From assembly GCA_937975585.1 (NCBI GenBank), contig CALJUC010000226.1, forward strand, positions 1 through 17,757: a stretch of DNA of 17,757 bases. Direction: 5' to 3'. This document shows, one piece after another, positions 7,626 to 15,322 of the stretch; the first letter of the stretch is position 1, and the number at the start of each line of letters is the position of its first letter. Under the pieces are notes generated by a model. The model searched no databases. It was not told where the DNA came from and saw only the letters and a list, made by a program, of their open reading frames with translations. Position numbers and translations under genes: made by a program. This stretch comes from an uncultured Moraxella sp. Lineage in GTDB: Bacteria > Pseudomonadota > Gammaproteobacteria > Pseudomonadales > Moraxellaceae.

Positions 7626-10600
7626 TTAAGATAATTTTTGCACACCTTGTCCGATAATTTTGCTCACGCCACCTGTCTGGGGGACGACACGAATTTGGCT
7701 TGGGATTCGGTCTTTTAATGCTTGAATATGCGAAATCACGCCAATCAATTTGCCGCCTTGTTGCAAGTTAGTCAAGGTATCAAGCGCAACATCCAAGGCT
7801 TCTTCATCTAAGGTGCCAAATCCTTCATCCAAGAATAGCGAATCGACCTGCATACGATGACTGGCCATATTCGATAAGCCTAATGCCAAGGCTAAGCTAA
7901 TGATAAAGCTTTCACCGCCGGATAAGTTCTTACTAGTGCGAATTTGGCCACCTTGGTAGTTATCCATGACATTGAGCATAAGCGGTTGCTCAGTATCAGC
8001 AAGCAATAAATAACGGTCGCTCATTTTCTTTAGCTGCTCATTGGCATGGCTAATCATGATATTAAAGGTCAAACCTTGTGCGAAGTTACGGAATTTTTTG
8101 CCATCGCTTGAGCCGATAAGTTCATGAAGCTGCTGCCATTCATCAAGGGTCTGGGCTTGGGTTTCGATTTGGGCAACCAACCCTTGCTGCTGCTGTTTGC
8201 GTACCGCATTACTGTTTAGCTGCTGTTCTATCGCGCCTAAGGTGCGTTGCTGCGTGCTAAAGGCGTCTTTTTGCTCACCAAGTTGTTGAGTCAGTTCAGC
8301 AGCGGTTAGCGGGCTTAACGACTGCTGCTGCACGGCATTGATTTGCGTTGTCAGTGTGGTCAGTCTATCGTGATGAAGACGTTGTTGTTGCGTTAGGGTA
8401 TCAGCTTGGCGTTGCAACTGATTGCGCTCATTGTCTGATAGGCAGGCGTGGCGATAGTCTTGCTCATTGCTAAACCCTAATGCGCTAAAGTGTTGCTGCA
8501 AGGTCGGCTCAAACTGGGCTAACGTTTTAGCTAGATGGGTTTGGGCTGTGGTCATTTGGTGAATTTGGCTGAGTAAAACCTCGTGTTGTTTGTGCAGTTC
8601 GTTGACTTTGTGCTGACTTGCCTGCCATTGGTCAAAGGCCTGTTGTTTGTTGTGATGAAGCTGTTGTTCAACGCTATCGGGATTATCATTGCCAAATAAG
8701 GCCGTACGCTCGTTTTGGCGCTGCATTAACTGCTGTTGCAATTGGGTCAATTGCTGTTCAGCTTGTTGTTGTTGGTGATTGATATGTTGTTGTTCACTTG
8801 TCAGCATGGCTAGTCGTTGCTGGATTTGATGACGTTGTTCATCTAATTGGGTAAGTTGCTTAGTCAACTGTTGATAGTCTTGCCAACGCATTTCTAAACC
8901 TAAAATCGCTTGGTTTAAATCCGTAAGACTGCTAAAGCTAATCGTTTGTTCTGCAGTAAATGGCGCAAATAACTGGCCTAACTGTTCGTGTAATTGTGAT
9001 TGTCGATTTTGATTATCTGTAAGCTGTTTATCAAAGTCACTCAAGCGTTGTTGCAAGTGATTGAGCTGGCTATTGATTTCGGTTTGTTGATGTAATCGTT
9101 GGTTATGCTGTTCGTTGAGGGTTTTAAACTGTTGCTCGCCTGTTTGCAGTTGAGCCGATAACGCGTTCAGAGCAGTCAGACGTTGATTAAGACTATCGGT
9201 GTACTGTGCACTGTCGGTGTATTGTTGTGTTAATAGCTCGTCACATTGGGCAAGTTTAGTCGCTGCGACTGTGTAGTCATGATGTTGTAGGTCAACCGGC
9301 AAATCAGTTATCAGTAACCGTATCTCAGCGAGTTGTAGCGATTCAGCCGCCGAATGGAGTTGCTGTATTAAATGTCGGCTATTATCAATTAATTGCTGGG
9401 TTTGCTGCTCAAGTTGGGTTAGGTCTTTGGTCAAGCTATTAATTGCTAACAGGACTGCCTGATGTTGGTTTTGTTGGACAGTGAGCTGTTGGCGTGTTTC
9501 TACTAAAGCGGTCTGTGCTTCGTCAACTGGGGCAGGCGTGTGTGTGGCATACGGATGTTCGGTGGCACCACACAATGGGCAAGGCTCCCCATCAATTAGG
9601 TGTTGACGCTCAGTTTCTAAGTCTTTGATTTTGCTTAATAGTAGCAAATTTTGCTCAAGTAATTCGACTTGTTTGGTAAGCTGAGTAACCAATGCTTGGG
9701 TATGTATTTGAGTTTGCTGTTGTTCGGATAACTGTTGCTGTAATTGTATTTTTTCAGTTTGCAGCTGTTGTAAGGTCACTAGATTACTGACAAGTTGCTG
9801 TTGCCAATCTTGCATGGTTTGTAATTGGGTTTGGCGTTGCCAGTACTGCTGCGCTTGCTGTTGCAAGGTGGCTAAGCTTTGACCCTGACTGATTGTGGTA
9901 AACTCAGTTTGTAACGACTCTTGGTTCTTAGTATGATTATCAAGCTGAGTGGTAATATCCGTCAGTGCAGTGGTCACTTGCGTCAACTGCTGTTGCAGCT
10001 GCGTTTTGTAAGTTTGACTGTCATTTATCGAGTGTGATAACTGCTGGCGTTGCTCATTAAGTCGGGTAAAGTCAGCGGTTAACGGTTGTAAGGTGGCCAA
10101 GGTCTGCGGCAAATTGGCACAATGGGCTTGTTCAAGCTGTGTCTGCGTAAGGTTTGCAAGCGTATGTTCAAGTTCAACAAGCGCTTGTTGCTGCTCAGTA
10201 ACGTGTTGCTGGTTGTCGTATTGTTTATGTTGCCATTGCTGAAGCGTGGTCGTCAGGTGTTGTTGCTGCTCACGTTGCTGCTGCAAGGTCATATCAAGTT
10301 GACGCACTTGCCTAAACAATGGCTGTTTACTTTGCCAATCGGCTTCAATCGCTTGATAGGCATCATGTTGGCGTTGCTGTTCGGTGGTAGCTAGTTGGCA
10401 AGCTGTTTCAAGCTGTGGACGTTTTTCGTTCAGTTGAGTAATAGCCTGCGTGTTATCTGCAAGTTGCTGACGTAAGTAATTCAACTGCTGATAGTCAGCC
10501 TTCAATTGCTCCGCTTTTAGCGCGCGATTAAGGCGCTGTTGTTGTGGGGCAAATACCGTGATTTGCTCGTCTAATTGAGATTGGCTAACAATGAGTTGCT

Positions 10601-11390
10601 CACGCTCCTGTTGGTAATTATCCAAGGTCGTGCGCCAATGTAAGGCTTGCTCAAGATTAACGATAGTATCCTTAACTTGATGGAGCATTTGGGTCAGCGT
10701 AGTTTGCTGCTCAATCAGTTCAGCTTCTTGGCTTGGTTCTAGTAAATTCATACCGCCCAATTGGGCTTTTAGGGTGGTAAGTTCCGTTTCTTGGTTGCGT
10801 TTGATTTCGTGGACTTTTTTGGAGATATCGCTATAGATTTCGGTGCCGGTTATCTGCTCCAAAATCGGTGAGCGCTCATCACTATTGGCCTGTAAAAATG
10901 CAGAAAAGCTACCTTGCGCGAGCAGCATGGCACGGGTAAAGCGTGCGAAGTCCATGCCAGTAATCGACTCGACTTTTAGCTTGGTGCGATTGGCTTTTTC
11001 TTCCAGTAATTGCCCTTTTTCATGATCGCCAACAAAGGTGGCAATTTCATGTTTGGGGCTCTGGAGTTTGCCATCGGGTTTTTTGTGGGCGCGTTTTTGC
11101 CCCCATGAGCACAGAAAGGTACCGGCTTGAGTGGCAAATACGACTTCGGCAAAGCATTCGCCGGTATGGCGTGACATTAAGTCGTTTTTGGTTTGGGTGA
11201 TATCACCAAGTCGCGGGGTTGCACCATAGAGTGCCAAGCAAATCGCATCCAAGATGGTGCTTTTGCCCGCACCAGTTGCGCCAGTAATGGCAAAAATCCC
11301 TTCATCGGCATAGGCCGGGTCGCGAAAATCGATAAACCATTCGCCTTTTAGCGAGTTGAGGTTTTGGAATTTTAAGGTGAGCAATCTCAT
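7626..11390 (-). CDS. sbcC: Exonuclease subunit SbcC (Rad50-like SMC ATPase)
   Basis: With SbcD this forms an ATP-dependent double-strand nuclease that cleaves hairpins and processes protein-blocked DNA ends. The ABC ATPase is split between the two ends: Walker A GATGAGKS (37-44) at the N-terminus, then signature LSGGES (1156-1161), Walker B LFLDEG (Asp1188, Glu1189) and the H-loop His1221 at the C-terminus. Between them lie two long coiled-coil arms joined by a zinc hook, CPLC (Cys604, Cys607). The protein is 1254 residues against about 1048 in E. coli, and its arms are extraordinarily rich in Gln, with many QQQ runs plus Leu, Thr and His. This composition makes several antisense frames look open. 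Its ATG overlaps the sbcD stop in an ATGA arrangement (11387-11390), indicating translational coupling and near 1:1 synthesis. The frame is uninterrupted. Confidence 0.97.
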   Translation of the reverse strand: MRLLTLKFQNLNSLKGEWFIDFRDPAYADEGIFAITGATGAGKSTILDAICLALYGATPRLGDITQTKNDLMSRHTGECFAEVVFATQAGTFLCSWGQKRAHKKPDGKLQSPKHEIATFVGDHEKGQLLEEKANRTKLKVESITGMDFARFTRAMLLAQGSFSAFLQANSDERSPILEQITGTEIYSDISKKVHEIKRNQETELTTLKAQLGGMNLLEPSQEAELIEQQTTLTQMLHQVKDTIVNLEQALHWRTTLDNYQQEREQLIVSQSQLDEQITVFAPQQQRLNRALKAEQLKADYQQLNYLRQQLADNTQAITQLNEKRPQLETACQLATTEQQRQHDAYQAIEADWQSKQPLFRQVRQLDMTLQQQREQQQHLTTTLQQWQHKQYDNQQHVTEQQQALVELEHTLANLTQTQLEQAHCANLPQTLATLQPLTADFTRLNEQRQQLSHSINDSQTYKTQLQQQLTQVTTALTDITTQLDNHTKNQESLQTEFTTISQGQSLATLQQQAQQYWQRQTQLQTMQDWQQQLVSNLVTLQQLQTEKIQLQQQLSEQQQTQIHTQALVTQLTKQVELLEQNLLLLSKIKDLETERQHLIDGEPCPLCGATEHPYATHTPAPVDEAQTALVETRQQLTVQQNQHQAVLLAINSLTKDLTQLEQQTQQLIDNSRHLIQQLHSAAESLQLAEIRLLITDLPVDLQHHDYTVAATKLAQCDELLTQQYTDSAQYTDSLNQRLTALNALSAQLQTGEQQFKTLNEQHNQRLHQQTEINSQLNHLQQRLSDFDKQLTDNQNRQSQLHEQLGQLFAPFTAEQTISFSSLTDLNQAILGLEMRWQDYQQLTKQLTQLDEQRHQIQQRLAMLTSEQQHINHQQQQAEQQLTQLQQQLMQRQNERTALFGNDNPDSVEQQLHHNKQQAFDQWQASQHKVNELHKQHEVLLSQIHQMTTAQTHLAKTLAQFEPTLQQHFSALGFSNEQDYRHACLSDNERNQLQRQADTLTQQQRLHHDRLTTLTTQINAVQQQSLSPLTAAELTQQLGEQKDAFSTQQRTLGAIEQQLNSNAVRKQQQQGLVAQIETQAQTLDEWQQLHELIGSSDGKKFRNFAQGLTFNIMISHANEQLKKMSDRYLLLADTEQPLMLNVMDNYQGGQIRTSKNLSGGESFIISLALALGLSNMASHRMQVDSLFLDEGFGTLDEEALDVALDTLTNLQQGGKLIGVISHIQALKDRIPSQIRVVPQTGGVSKIIGQGVQKLS

Positions 11391-12823
11391 GGGTGTAACA
11401 CCTCCAATACCTCAAGATAGCGGCGTTTGAGCGTGGCTTGTTGGGCATCAGGGATTTGATTGGTGGTCATACAACGTTCAAAGACTTGTAGTTCGTCAAG
11501 CTCATCCAAAGTTTCACTGCTATGCTGGGCTTGGAGGGTCTGATTGCGTAGTTGTTGGTTTTTGATACGCAATACGGTCAACGGGCTGTCGTTGGTAATC
11601 TCGGCGATTTGGGCGGCCAAATCACCGATGATGGTGACACCGTCATACACAATTTCTAGCCAAACGGATTGGCCGGTCTGTTTTAGCGCTTGTAACCGTG
11701 TCTTAATCGTTGGCCAATCGCCCTTAATACTTTCAAGCGGTTGAAAAGTTGGGACGGCTAGCGACTGTAATAGGGTCGTATCGCTGAGTTTTGCAATCGT
11801 ATAAGGTGTGCTGCTGATATCAAGATGGTCACCCATTGGCGGTATCGTTTCGGGCAGCTCAGCGAATAAGTCTAAACTTACGACGTTATTGGTAGTTTTT
11901 TTAGGTGACTTAGGACTCATGGTGCGTCCAACTGTCGCATTACTACGCTGACGCACTAAGTCATAGATAGGTTGGGTTAATAGTTGGTCATCTGCAAAAA
12001 AGCGAACCAAGTGTACTTGTTTTTGCTGAGTCGCTTCACCAAAGCCCATCGCAATCGGGGAGCCACTGTAGCGGATATGGGCATAGCCACCGACGGCTTG
12101 CGGTACGTGTAAATGCCCAAGCGCCACATAATCAAACCCGGTATCAAACATCTCACCACGGACTTGTGCCAATGAGCCGACATACAACTCACGTACGCCA
12201 TCACCTTCAACGGTCTGACCCCCTGCGGCAAATAGATGCCCTGTGGCGATTAACGGAATTTTTTTGTGCCATGTTTGTTCAAGTTCGGCTTGTTTGGCCT
12301 TGGCAAGCGTGGTGATGTTGGCATAATGCGCCTGAATACCGCTAATCAGTTTATTTTCTTTATCATCAATATGCTCACCACTACTGACACTGCGTACATC
12401 ACGGTCACGTAGATACGGTACCGCAGCCACCAACATACTTGGCGCGCCATTGGCATCATTTAAGACAATCAACTCATCGGCAACATTGTCCCCAATACTA
12501 CCGATAATATGGATATTAAAGCCTTTAAGCAGTTGTTTAGGGGCATCCAAAAAATTCGGTGAGTCGTGATTGCCCGCGACAATCACCACATGCTGACACG
12601 TGGTTTGGCTAATTTCATGCAAAAAATGGTAGTACAGGCTTTGGGCTTGGTTGCTCGGTGTACTGGTATCAAAAATATCACCAGCAATAACAAGCACATC
12701 GACCGCATGCTCGCGCACCACAGTTAGTTGCCATTCTAAAAACTGAGAAAATTCCTCGTAACGTGGCTTGCCATAAAGCCGACGTCCCAAGTGCCAATCA
12801 GAGGTATGAAGTAGGGTAAGCAT
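11387..12823 (-). CDS. sbcD: Exonuclease subunit SbcD (Mre11-like phosphoesterase)
   Basis: This is the Mn-dependent nuclease subunit of the SbcCD complex. The calcineurin-like phosphoesterase motifs are complete: SDWHLG (Asp9, His11), AGDIFD (Asp49), GNHD (Asn85, His86), TGHLF (His196) and GHLH (His237, His239). After the catalytic domain, residues about 291-340 form a low-complexity linker (TMSPKSPKKTTNN and a Pro-rich stretch) before a C-terminal capping/SbcC-binding region. This makes it 478 residues, longer than the roughly 400 of E. coli. The ATG at 12821-12823 has no strong ribosome site. It is first in the sbcD-sbcC operon and overlaps sbcC by four bases. A 106-bp inverted-repeat element begins 19 bp upstream of its start and so may contain or disrupt its promoter. 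Confidence 0.96.
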   Translation of the reverse strand: MLTLLHTSDWHLGRRLYGKPRYEEFSQFLEWQLTVVREHAVDVLVIAGDIFDTSTPSNQAQSLYYHFLHEISQTTCQHVVIVAGNHDSPNFLDAPKQLLKGFNIHIIGSIGDNVADELIVLNDANGAPSMLVAAVPYLRDRDVRSVSSGEHIDDKENKLISGIQAHYANITTLAKAKQAELEQTWHKKIPLIATGHLFAAGGQTVEGDGVRELYVGSLAQVRGEMFDTGFDYVALGHLHVPQAVGGYAHIRYSGSPIAMGFGEATQQKQVHLVRFFADDQLLTQPIYDLVRQRSNATVGRTMSPKSPKKTTNNVVSLDLFAELPETIPPMGDHLDISSTPYTIAKLSDTTLLQSLAVPTFQPLESIKGDWPTIKTRLQALKQTGQSVWLEIVYDGVTIIGDLAAQIAEITNDSPLTVLRIKNQQLRNQTLQAQHSSETLDELDELQVFERCMTTNQIPDAQQATLKRRYLEVLEVLHP

Positions 12824-12841
12824 AAATTATCACAGGGTAAT

Positions 12842-12947
12842 TATAGTCTTTTAAATTCAATTTGATACTACGTCAACCTCGCTTGCTGTACTATTTGTAC
12901 TATCTGCGCTCGTTTTCCTTGTCTCAAAATGAATTTATTTGACTATA
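12842..12947. repeat. 106-bp element with 27-bp imperfect terminal inverted repeats (MITE/REP-like candidate)
   Basis: The ends TATAGTC-TTT-TAAATTCA (12842-12859) and its inverted partner starting TATAGTC-AAA-TAAATTCA (12947 backwards to 12930) continue as TTTGA-N-AC, so the two 27-base arms match at 22 positions. The interior is not protein coding. It holds a 9-bp tandem repeat, GTACTATTT then GTACTATCT (12888-12905), between GC-rich flanks containing CTCGCTTGC and CTGCGCTCG. Layout and size suit a small dispersed non-autonomous element. No second copy is in this window, so its repetitive nature is inferred, not shown. Confidence 0.5.
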
Positions 12948-12984
12948 TAACAAAGTTCCCTGATTATGCCATAGATTTTGAGCG

Positions 12985-13009
12985 CGTTACCCATTTGGAT
13001 TGGGTAACG
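12985..13009. terminator. Strong hairpin downstream of oxyR
   Basis: Perfect 9-bp arms CGTTACCCA (12985-12993) and TGGGTAACG (13001-13009) enclose a 7-base loop, about 90 bases after the oxyR stop. A T-run (TTTTTT, 13016-13021) follows only on the plus strand; in the oxyR direction the bases after the stem are CGCTCAAAATC. It may end oxyR transcription with help or act as a stabilising 3' stem. Confidence 0.45.
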
Positions 13010-13096
13010 GTCAAATTTTTTGATACGCGTGTAAAAACTAAAAATTACTATCGCTATGAACGCCTATCTAGACGATAAAAAATCGAGACTGTGAGG

Positions 13097-13999
13097 CTAT
13101 GAAACGGCTTGTTGTAAAGCGTCAGCAAATACATGGCCTAGTAGATTGACATCATCAACCCGCGCATAATTTAAGCGAGTTACAAATGCCAATTTGCGAT
13201 GTGGGGCTGCTTCATTTAAAGGCACTAATGCCACTTTTGGGTCTTGCTGACGGATTTGATTCGCGGCAATCTGGGGTACTAACGTCGTGCCCATACCATT
13301 TAGTGACATTTGAATCAGCGTGTGTAGACTGGCGTCACTAAAGCCATGCTTAACTTGGCGTTTGTCCAAATGACAGACCGACAGGGCTTGGTCGGTTAAA
13401 CAATGTCCTTCACCAAGCAGCATAAGATTGCTTTCAAGCAGTTGCTCAGTCGTGATTTTCTTTAGCGAGGCGTGTGGGTCATCAGGTGCAAATACCGCCA
13501 AGAATGCTTCAGCCCAAAACTCAAACGTCAGTAACCCATCAGTGGCATAAGGTAGCGCGATAATCGCACTATCTATCAAACCATAACGCACTTTTTCTAG
13601 TAAACGCTCGGTTTGTTCTTCGATCACAGTTAATTGGAAATTTGGAAATTCGGCTTTGAGCGCGGGTAAGACCTTGGGTAACAGGAAGGGGGCAATGGTG
13701 GGGATAATACCGATCGTCATCGGATAAGCTAGCGGGGTTTGGTGAGATTGTGCGCGGGTGATTAGGTCATTAACTTCCGCAAAAATTCGCGTGGCACGTT
13801 CTAAAATATCCGCGCCAATGGGGGTAATTAGAACTTGTTTATTATTGCGTTCAAAGATTTGCGTATCGAGCTGTTTTTCTAGCTCAGCAATCCCTAGACT
13901 CAACGCAGATTGAGAAATATTACATTCTTCTGCCGCACGTTTGAAGTGCTTAAATTTTGCTACGGCAAGGGCAAATTCCAATTGTCTTAAGGTTATCAT
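13097..13999 (-). CDS. oxyR: LysR-type peroxide-sensing regulator OxyR
   Basis: OxyR senses hydrogen peroxide through a reversible disulfide and activates peroxidase genes. The N-terminal winged helix-turn-helix is typical of LysR proteins (LRQLEFALAV then FKRAAEECNISQSALSLGIAELE, about residues 4-43). The redox pair is present in GEGHCLTDQALSVC: Cys200 and Cys209 in this numbering, nine residues apart as in E. coli OxyR (Cys199/Cys208). The GHC context separates OxyR from CysB, CbbR and other LysR members. I start at the ATG at 13997-13999, giving 300 residues and a good GGGA site; the frame extends three codons to a TTG. The gene is divergent from ahpC, the classic OxyR target, across 653 bp. 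That arrangement suggests control of ahpC and of itself from the shared region. Confidence 0.94.
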   Translation of the reverse strand: MITLRQLEFALAVAKFKHFKRAAEECNISQSALSLGIAELEKQLDTQIFERNNKQVLITPIGADILERATRIFAEVNDLITRAQSHQTPLAYPMTIGIIPTIAPFLLPKVLPALKAEFPNFQLTVIEEQTERLLEKVRYGLIDSAIIALPYATDGLLTFEFWAEAFLAVFAPDDPHASLKKITTEQLLESNLMLLGEGHCLTDQALSVCHLDKRQVKHGFSDASLHTLIQMSLNGMGTTLVPQIAANQIRQQDPKVALVPLNEAAPHRKLAFVTRLNYARVDDVNLLGHVFADALQQAVS

Positions 14000-14278
14000 A
14001 AATCCCAATCATCTATTTAGAGGTGGTTAAAGGATAAAAAATTAACGGTTATTATGTCCAGTTAATCCTAAATCATCACAATAAGGTTGCAACACAATTA
14101 TGGTCTTAGTGGTATGATTCGGCAGAATTTTTGACCAAAACTTTGCTATTGTGCACATGGATATTTTTATCACAATAATCGAATATTATCGGCTAATAAT
14201 AGTATCATTATTGTAGCAAAAAAATATAATACTTTAATCCGTATAAACGCTACCTTTCATCTGAAGTACAACAATATT

Positions 14279-14327
14279 TGATAGATTTGACAGTCTAATA
14301 CCGACAGTTAATCTTGAAAATCTATCA
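14279..14327. promoter_or_regulatory. 10-bp inverted repeat with ATAG/CTAT cores, candidate regulator site
   Basis: TGATAGATTT (14279-14288) and its exact reverse complement AAATCTATCA (14318-14327) flank 29 bp that carry two direct GACAGT copies. The arms contain ATAG and CTAT, the tetranucleotides of the classical OxyR site, but the spacing is not that of the E. coli consensus. The site lies midway between the oxyR and ahpC starts, where a shared operator would be expected. Confidence 0.35.
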
Positions 14328-14435
14328 GCTAATGTTTATAAGTGTTGATAAATTAAAAAAATCAAAAATCTGACTATGATTACTTTAATAGTATATATGT
14401 TTTAAAAAATAAAATATAAATATATAAACTTCAAA

Positions 14436-14461
14436 TTATACTTATTATAAGAATTTGCTAT
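14436..14461 (+). promoter_or_regulatory. Possible OxyR-like half-site series upstream of ahpC
   Basis: The pattern TTAT-N7-ATAA-N7-CTAT fits three of the four tetrads of the E. coli OxyR consensus (ATAG-N7-CTAT-N7-ATAG-N7-CTAT), with exact 7-base spacing and 10 of 12 bases matching. The fourth tetrad is poor. Because the region is AT-rich, a chance match is quite possible. The last tetrad overlaps the -10 element, which is unusual for an activator site. Confidence 0.25.
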
Positions 14462-14464
14462 GAT
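14456..14464 (+). promoter_or_regulatory. Extended -10 element, probable ahpC promoter
   Basis: TG-C-TATGAT is an extended -10 with five of six bases of TATAAT, facing ahpC. The hexamer 17 bp upstream (TTATAC) is a poor -35, as often found at activator-dependent promoters. Transcription from here would start near 14471 and give a leader of about 180 nt. Confidence 0.4.
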
Positions 14465-14480
14465 AAGTCCATCAGTAAAT

Positions 14481-14517
14481 AGAACTGGCACTGGCAATCG
14501 AGTTCTTCATCTTTTTT
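14481..14517 (+). terminator. Terminator-like stem with T-run in the ahpC leader (possible attenuator)
   Basis: AGAACT (14481-14486) and AGTTCT (14501-14506) form a perfect 6-bp stem around a 14-base loop, followed shortly by six T residues (14512-14517). It lies just after the putative transcription start and about 135 bases before the ahpC start codon. The stem is short and AT-containing, so termination would be weak. Confidence 0.3.
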
Positions 14518-14652
14518 AAGGTTGCTATTGTCATTCAGATTGTGGTATCAATGTACCGCTCACTTGACTTAAGATTTAGACTATGTAACGCTAGATTCTG
14601 GTCAAGTAAGGTATTAAAATTTTTGTTAATTTAATCATAAATAGGAGCTATC

Positions 14653-15219
14653 ATGGCAGCAATTATTAATCAAACAATTCCTCAATTCAAAACAGAAGCG
14701 TATGTTAATGGTGAGTTCAAAACCGTTACCTCTGACGATGTAAAGGGTAACTGGGCAATCTTCATGTTCTACCCACATGACTTTACTTTCGTATGCCCAA
14801 CTGAATTAGAAGACATGGCAGACAAATATGAAGAGTTCAAACAACTAGGCGTAGAAGTATATGCCGTATCAACTGACAGCCATTTCGTACATAAAGCATG
14901 GGCAGATGCATCACCTGCAATCGCTAAAGTAAAATACCCAATGTTGGGTGATGGTACTGGTGCATTGGCTCGCGCTTTCAACGTCATGATTGAAGAAGAA
15001 CATGCAGCACTTCGTGGTACTTTCTTGGTAGACCCAGATGGTAAAATCAAAGTTGCTGAAATCCATGACCTAGGTATTGGCCGTTCAGCCTCTGATATGC
15101 TACGCAAAGTAAAAGCCGCTCAATACGTGCGTGACAACGACGGTGAAGTATGTCCAGCAGCTTGGGAACAAGGTCAAGCGACCCTTAAACCAAGCCTTGA
15201 CTTAGTTGGTAAAATCTAA
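14653..15219 (+). CDS. ahpC: Alkyl hydroperoxide reductase subunit C (2-Cys peroxiredoxin)
   Basis: AhpC reduces hydrogen peroxide, organic peroxides and peroxynitrite in the cytosol and is recycled by AhpF. At 188 residues it matches the E. coli protein almost end to end. The peroxidatic Cys48 lies in DFTFVCPTEL and the resolving Cys167 in GEVCPAAW; the conserved tail SLDLVGKI is present. The catalytic Thr of PxxxTxxC (Thr45) is in place, and Arg116 or a nearby residue in HAALRGTF supplies the active-site Arg. The ATG has an excellent AGGAG ribosome site five bases upstream. It is divergent from oxyR and ends in a strong terminator, so it is monocistronic. Its electron donor gene ahpF is not adjacent but starts 1.4 kb downstream on the same strand, beyond two minus-strand genes. 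Confidence 0.98.
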   Translation: MAAIINQTIPQFKTEAYVNGEFKTVTSDDVKGNWAIFMFYPHDFTFVCPTELEDMADKYEEFKQLGVEVYAVSTDSHFVHKAWADASPAIAKVKYPMLGDGTGALARAFNVMIEEEHAALRGTFLVDPDGKIKVAEIHDLGIGRSASDMLRKVKAAQYVRDNDGEVCPAAWEQGQATLKPSLDLVGKI

Positions 15220-15244
15220 GTCATACGCTTAGTATCTGCTAAAC

Positions 15245-15278
15245 AAAAAACCCTTAAGTTGCGGCTTAAGGGTTTTTT
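15245..15278. terminator. Bidirectional terminator between ahpC and leuE
   Basis: A perfect 8-bp stem CCCTTAAG/CTTAAGGG (15251-15258 and 15265-15272) with loop TTGCGG is flanked by six A residues before and six T residues after. It therefore works on both strands, ending ahpC on the plus strand and the convergent exporter gene on the minus strand. Confidence 0.93.
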
Positions 15279-15322
15279 ATTGTCCGTCATAATTCGTATC
15301 GTAATACAGTCTGTGAAAGGCG

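Larger units (their letters stand above)
14000..14652. other. 653-bp divergent oxyR-ahpC regulatory region
   Basis: There is no supported coding frame. The region becomes strongly AT-rich at 14340-14450. It contains a long-spaced 10-bp inverted repeat (14279-14327), an extended -10 promoter element (14456-14464) overlapping an OxyR-like series of half-sites (14436-14461), a terminator-like stem with T-run (14481-14517), another long-spaced dyad ACTTGAC/GTCAAGT (14562-14568 and 14601-14607) and a strong ribosome site for ahpC (14643-14647). I see no clear -35/-10 pair for oxyR. Confidence 0.55.

Noticed and set aside
10122..10394. Plus-strand open frame with a hydrophobic Leu-rich peptide inside sbcC
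   Set aside because: It mirrors Gln-rich coding of SbcC (CAG/CAA read backwards gives Leu-type codons). It has no ribosome site and no family resemblance.
8150..10500. Apparent short tandem repeats (tgctgttg-like) as a possible satellite or CRISPR-like array
   Set aside because: They are irregular in period and simply encode Gln/Leu-rich coiled coil in an unbroken SbcC frame; there are no spacers or conserved direct repeats.
11977..12231. Minus-strand frame within sbcD in another phase
   Set aside because: sbcD phosphoesterase motifs (GHLH and neighbours) run through this stretch in the main frame, so this is an out-of-frame shadow.
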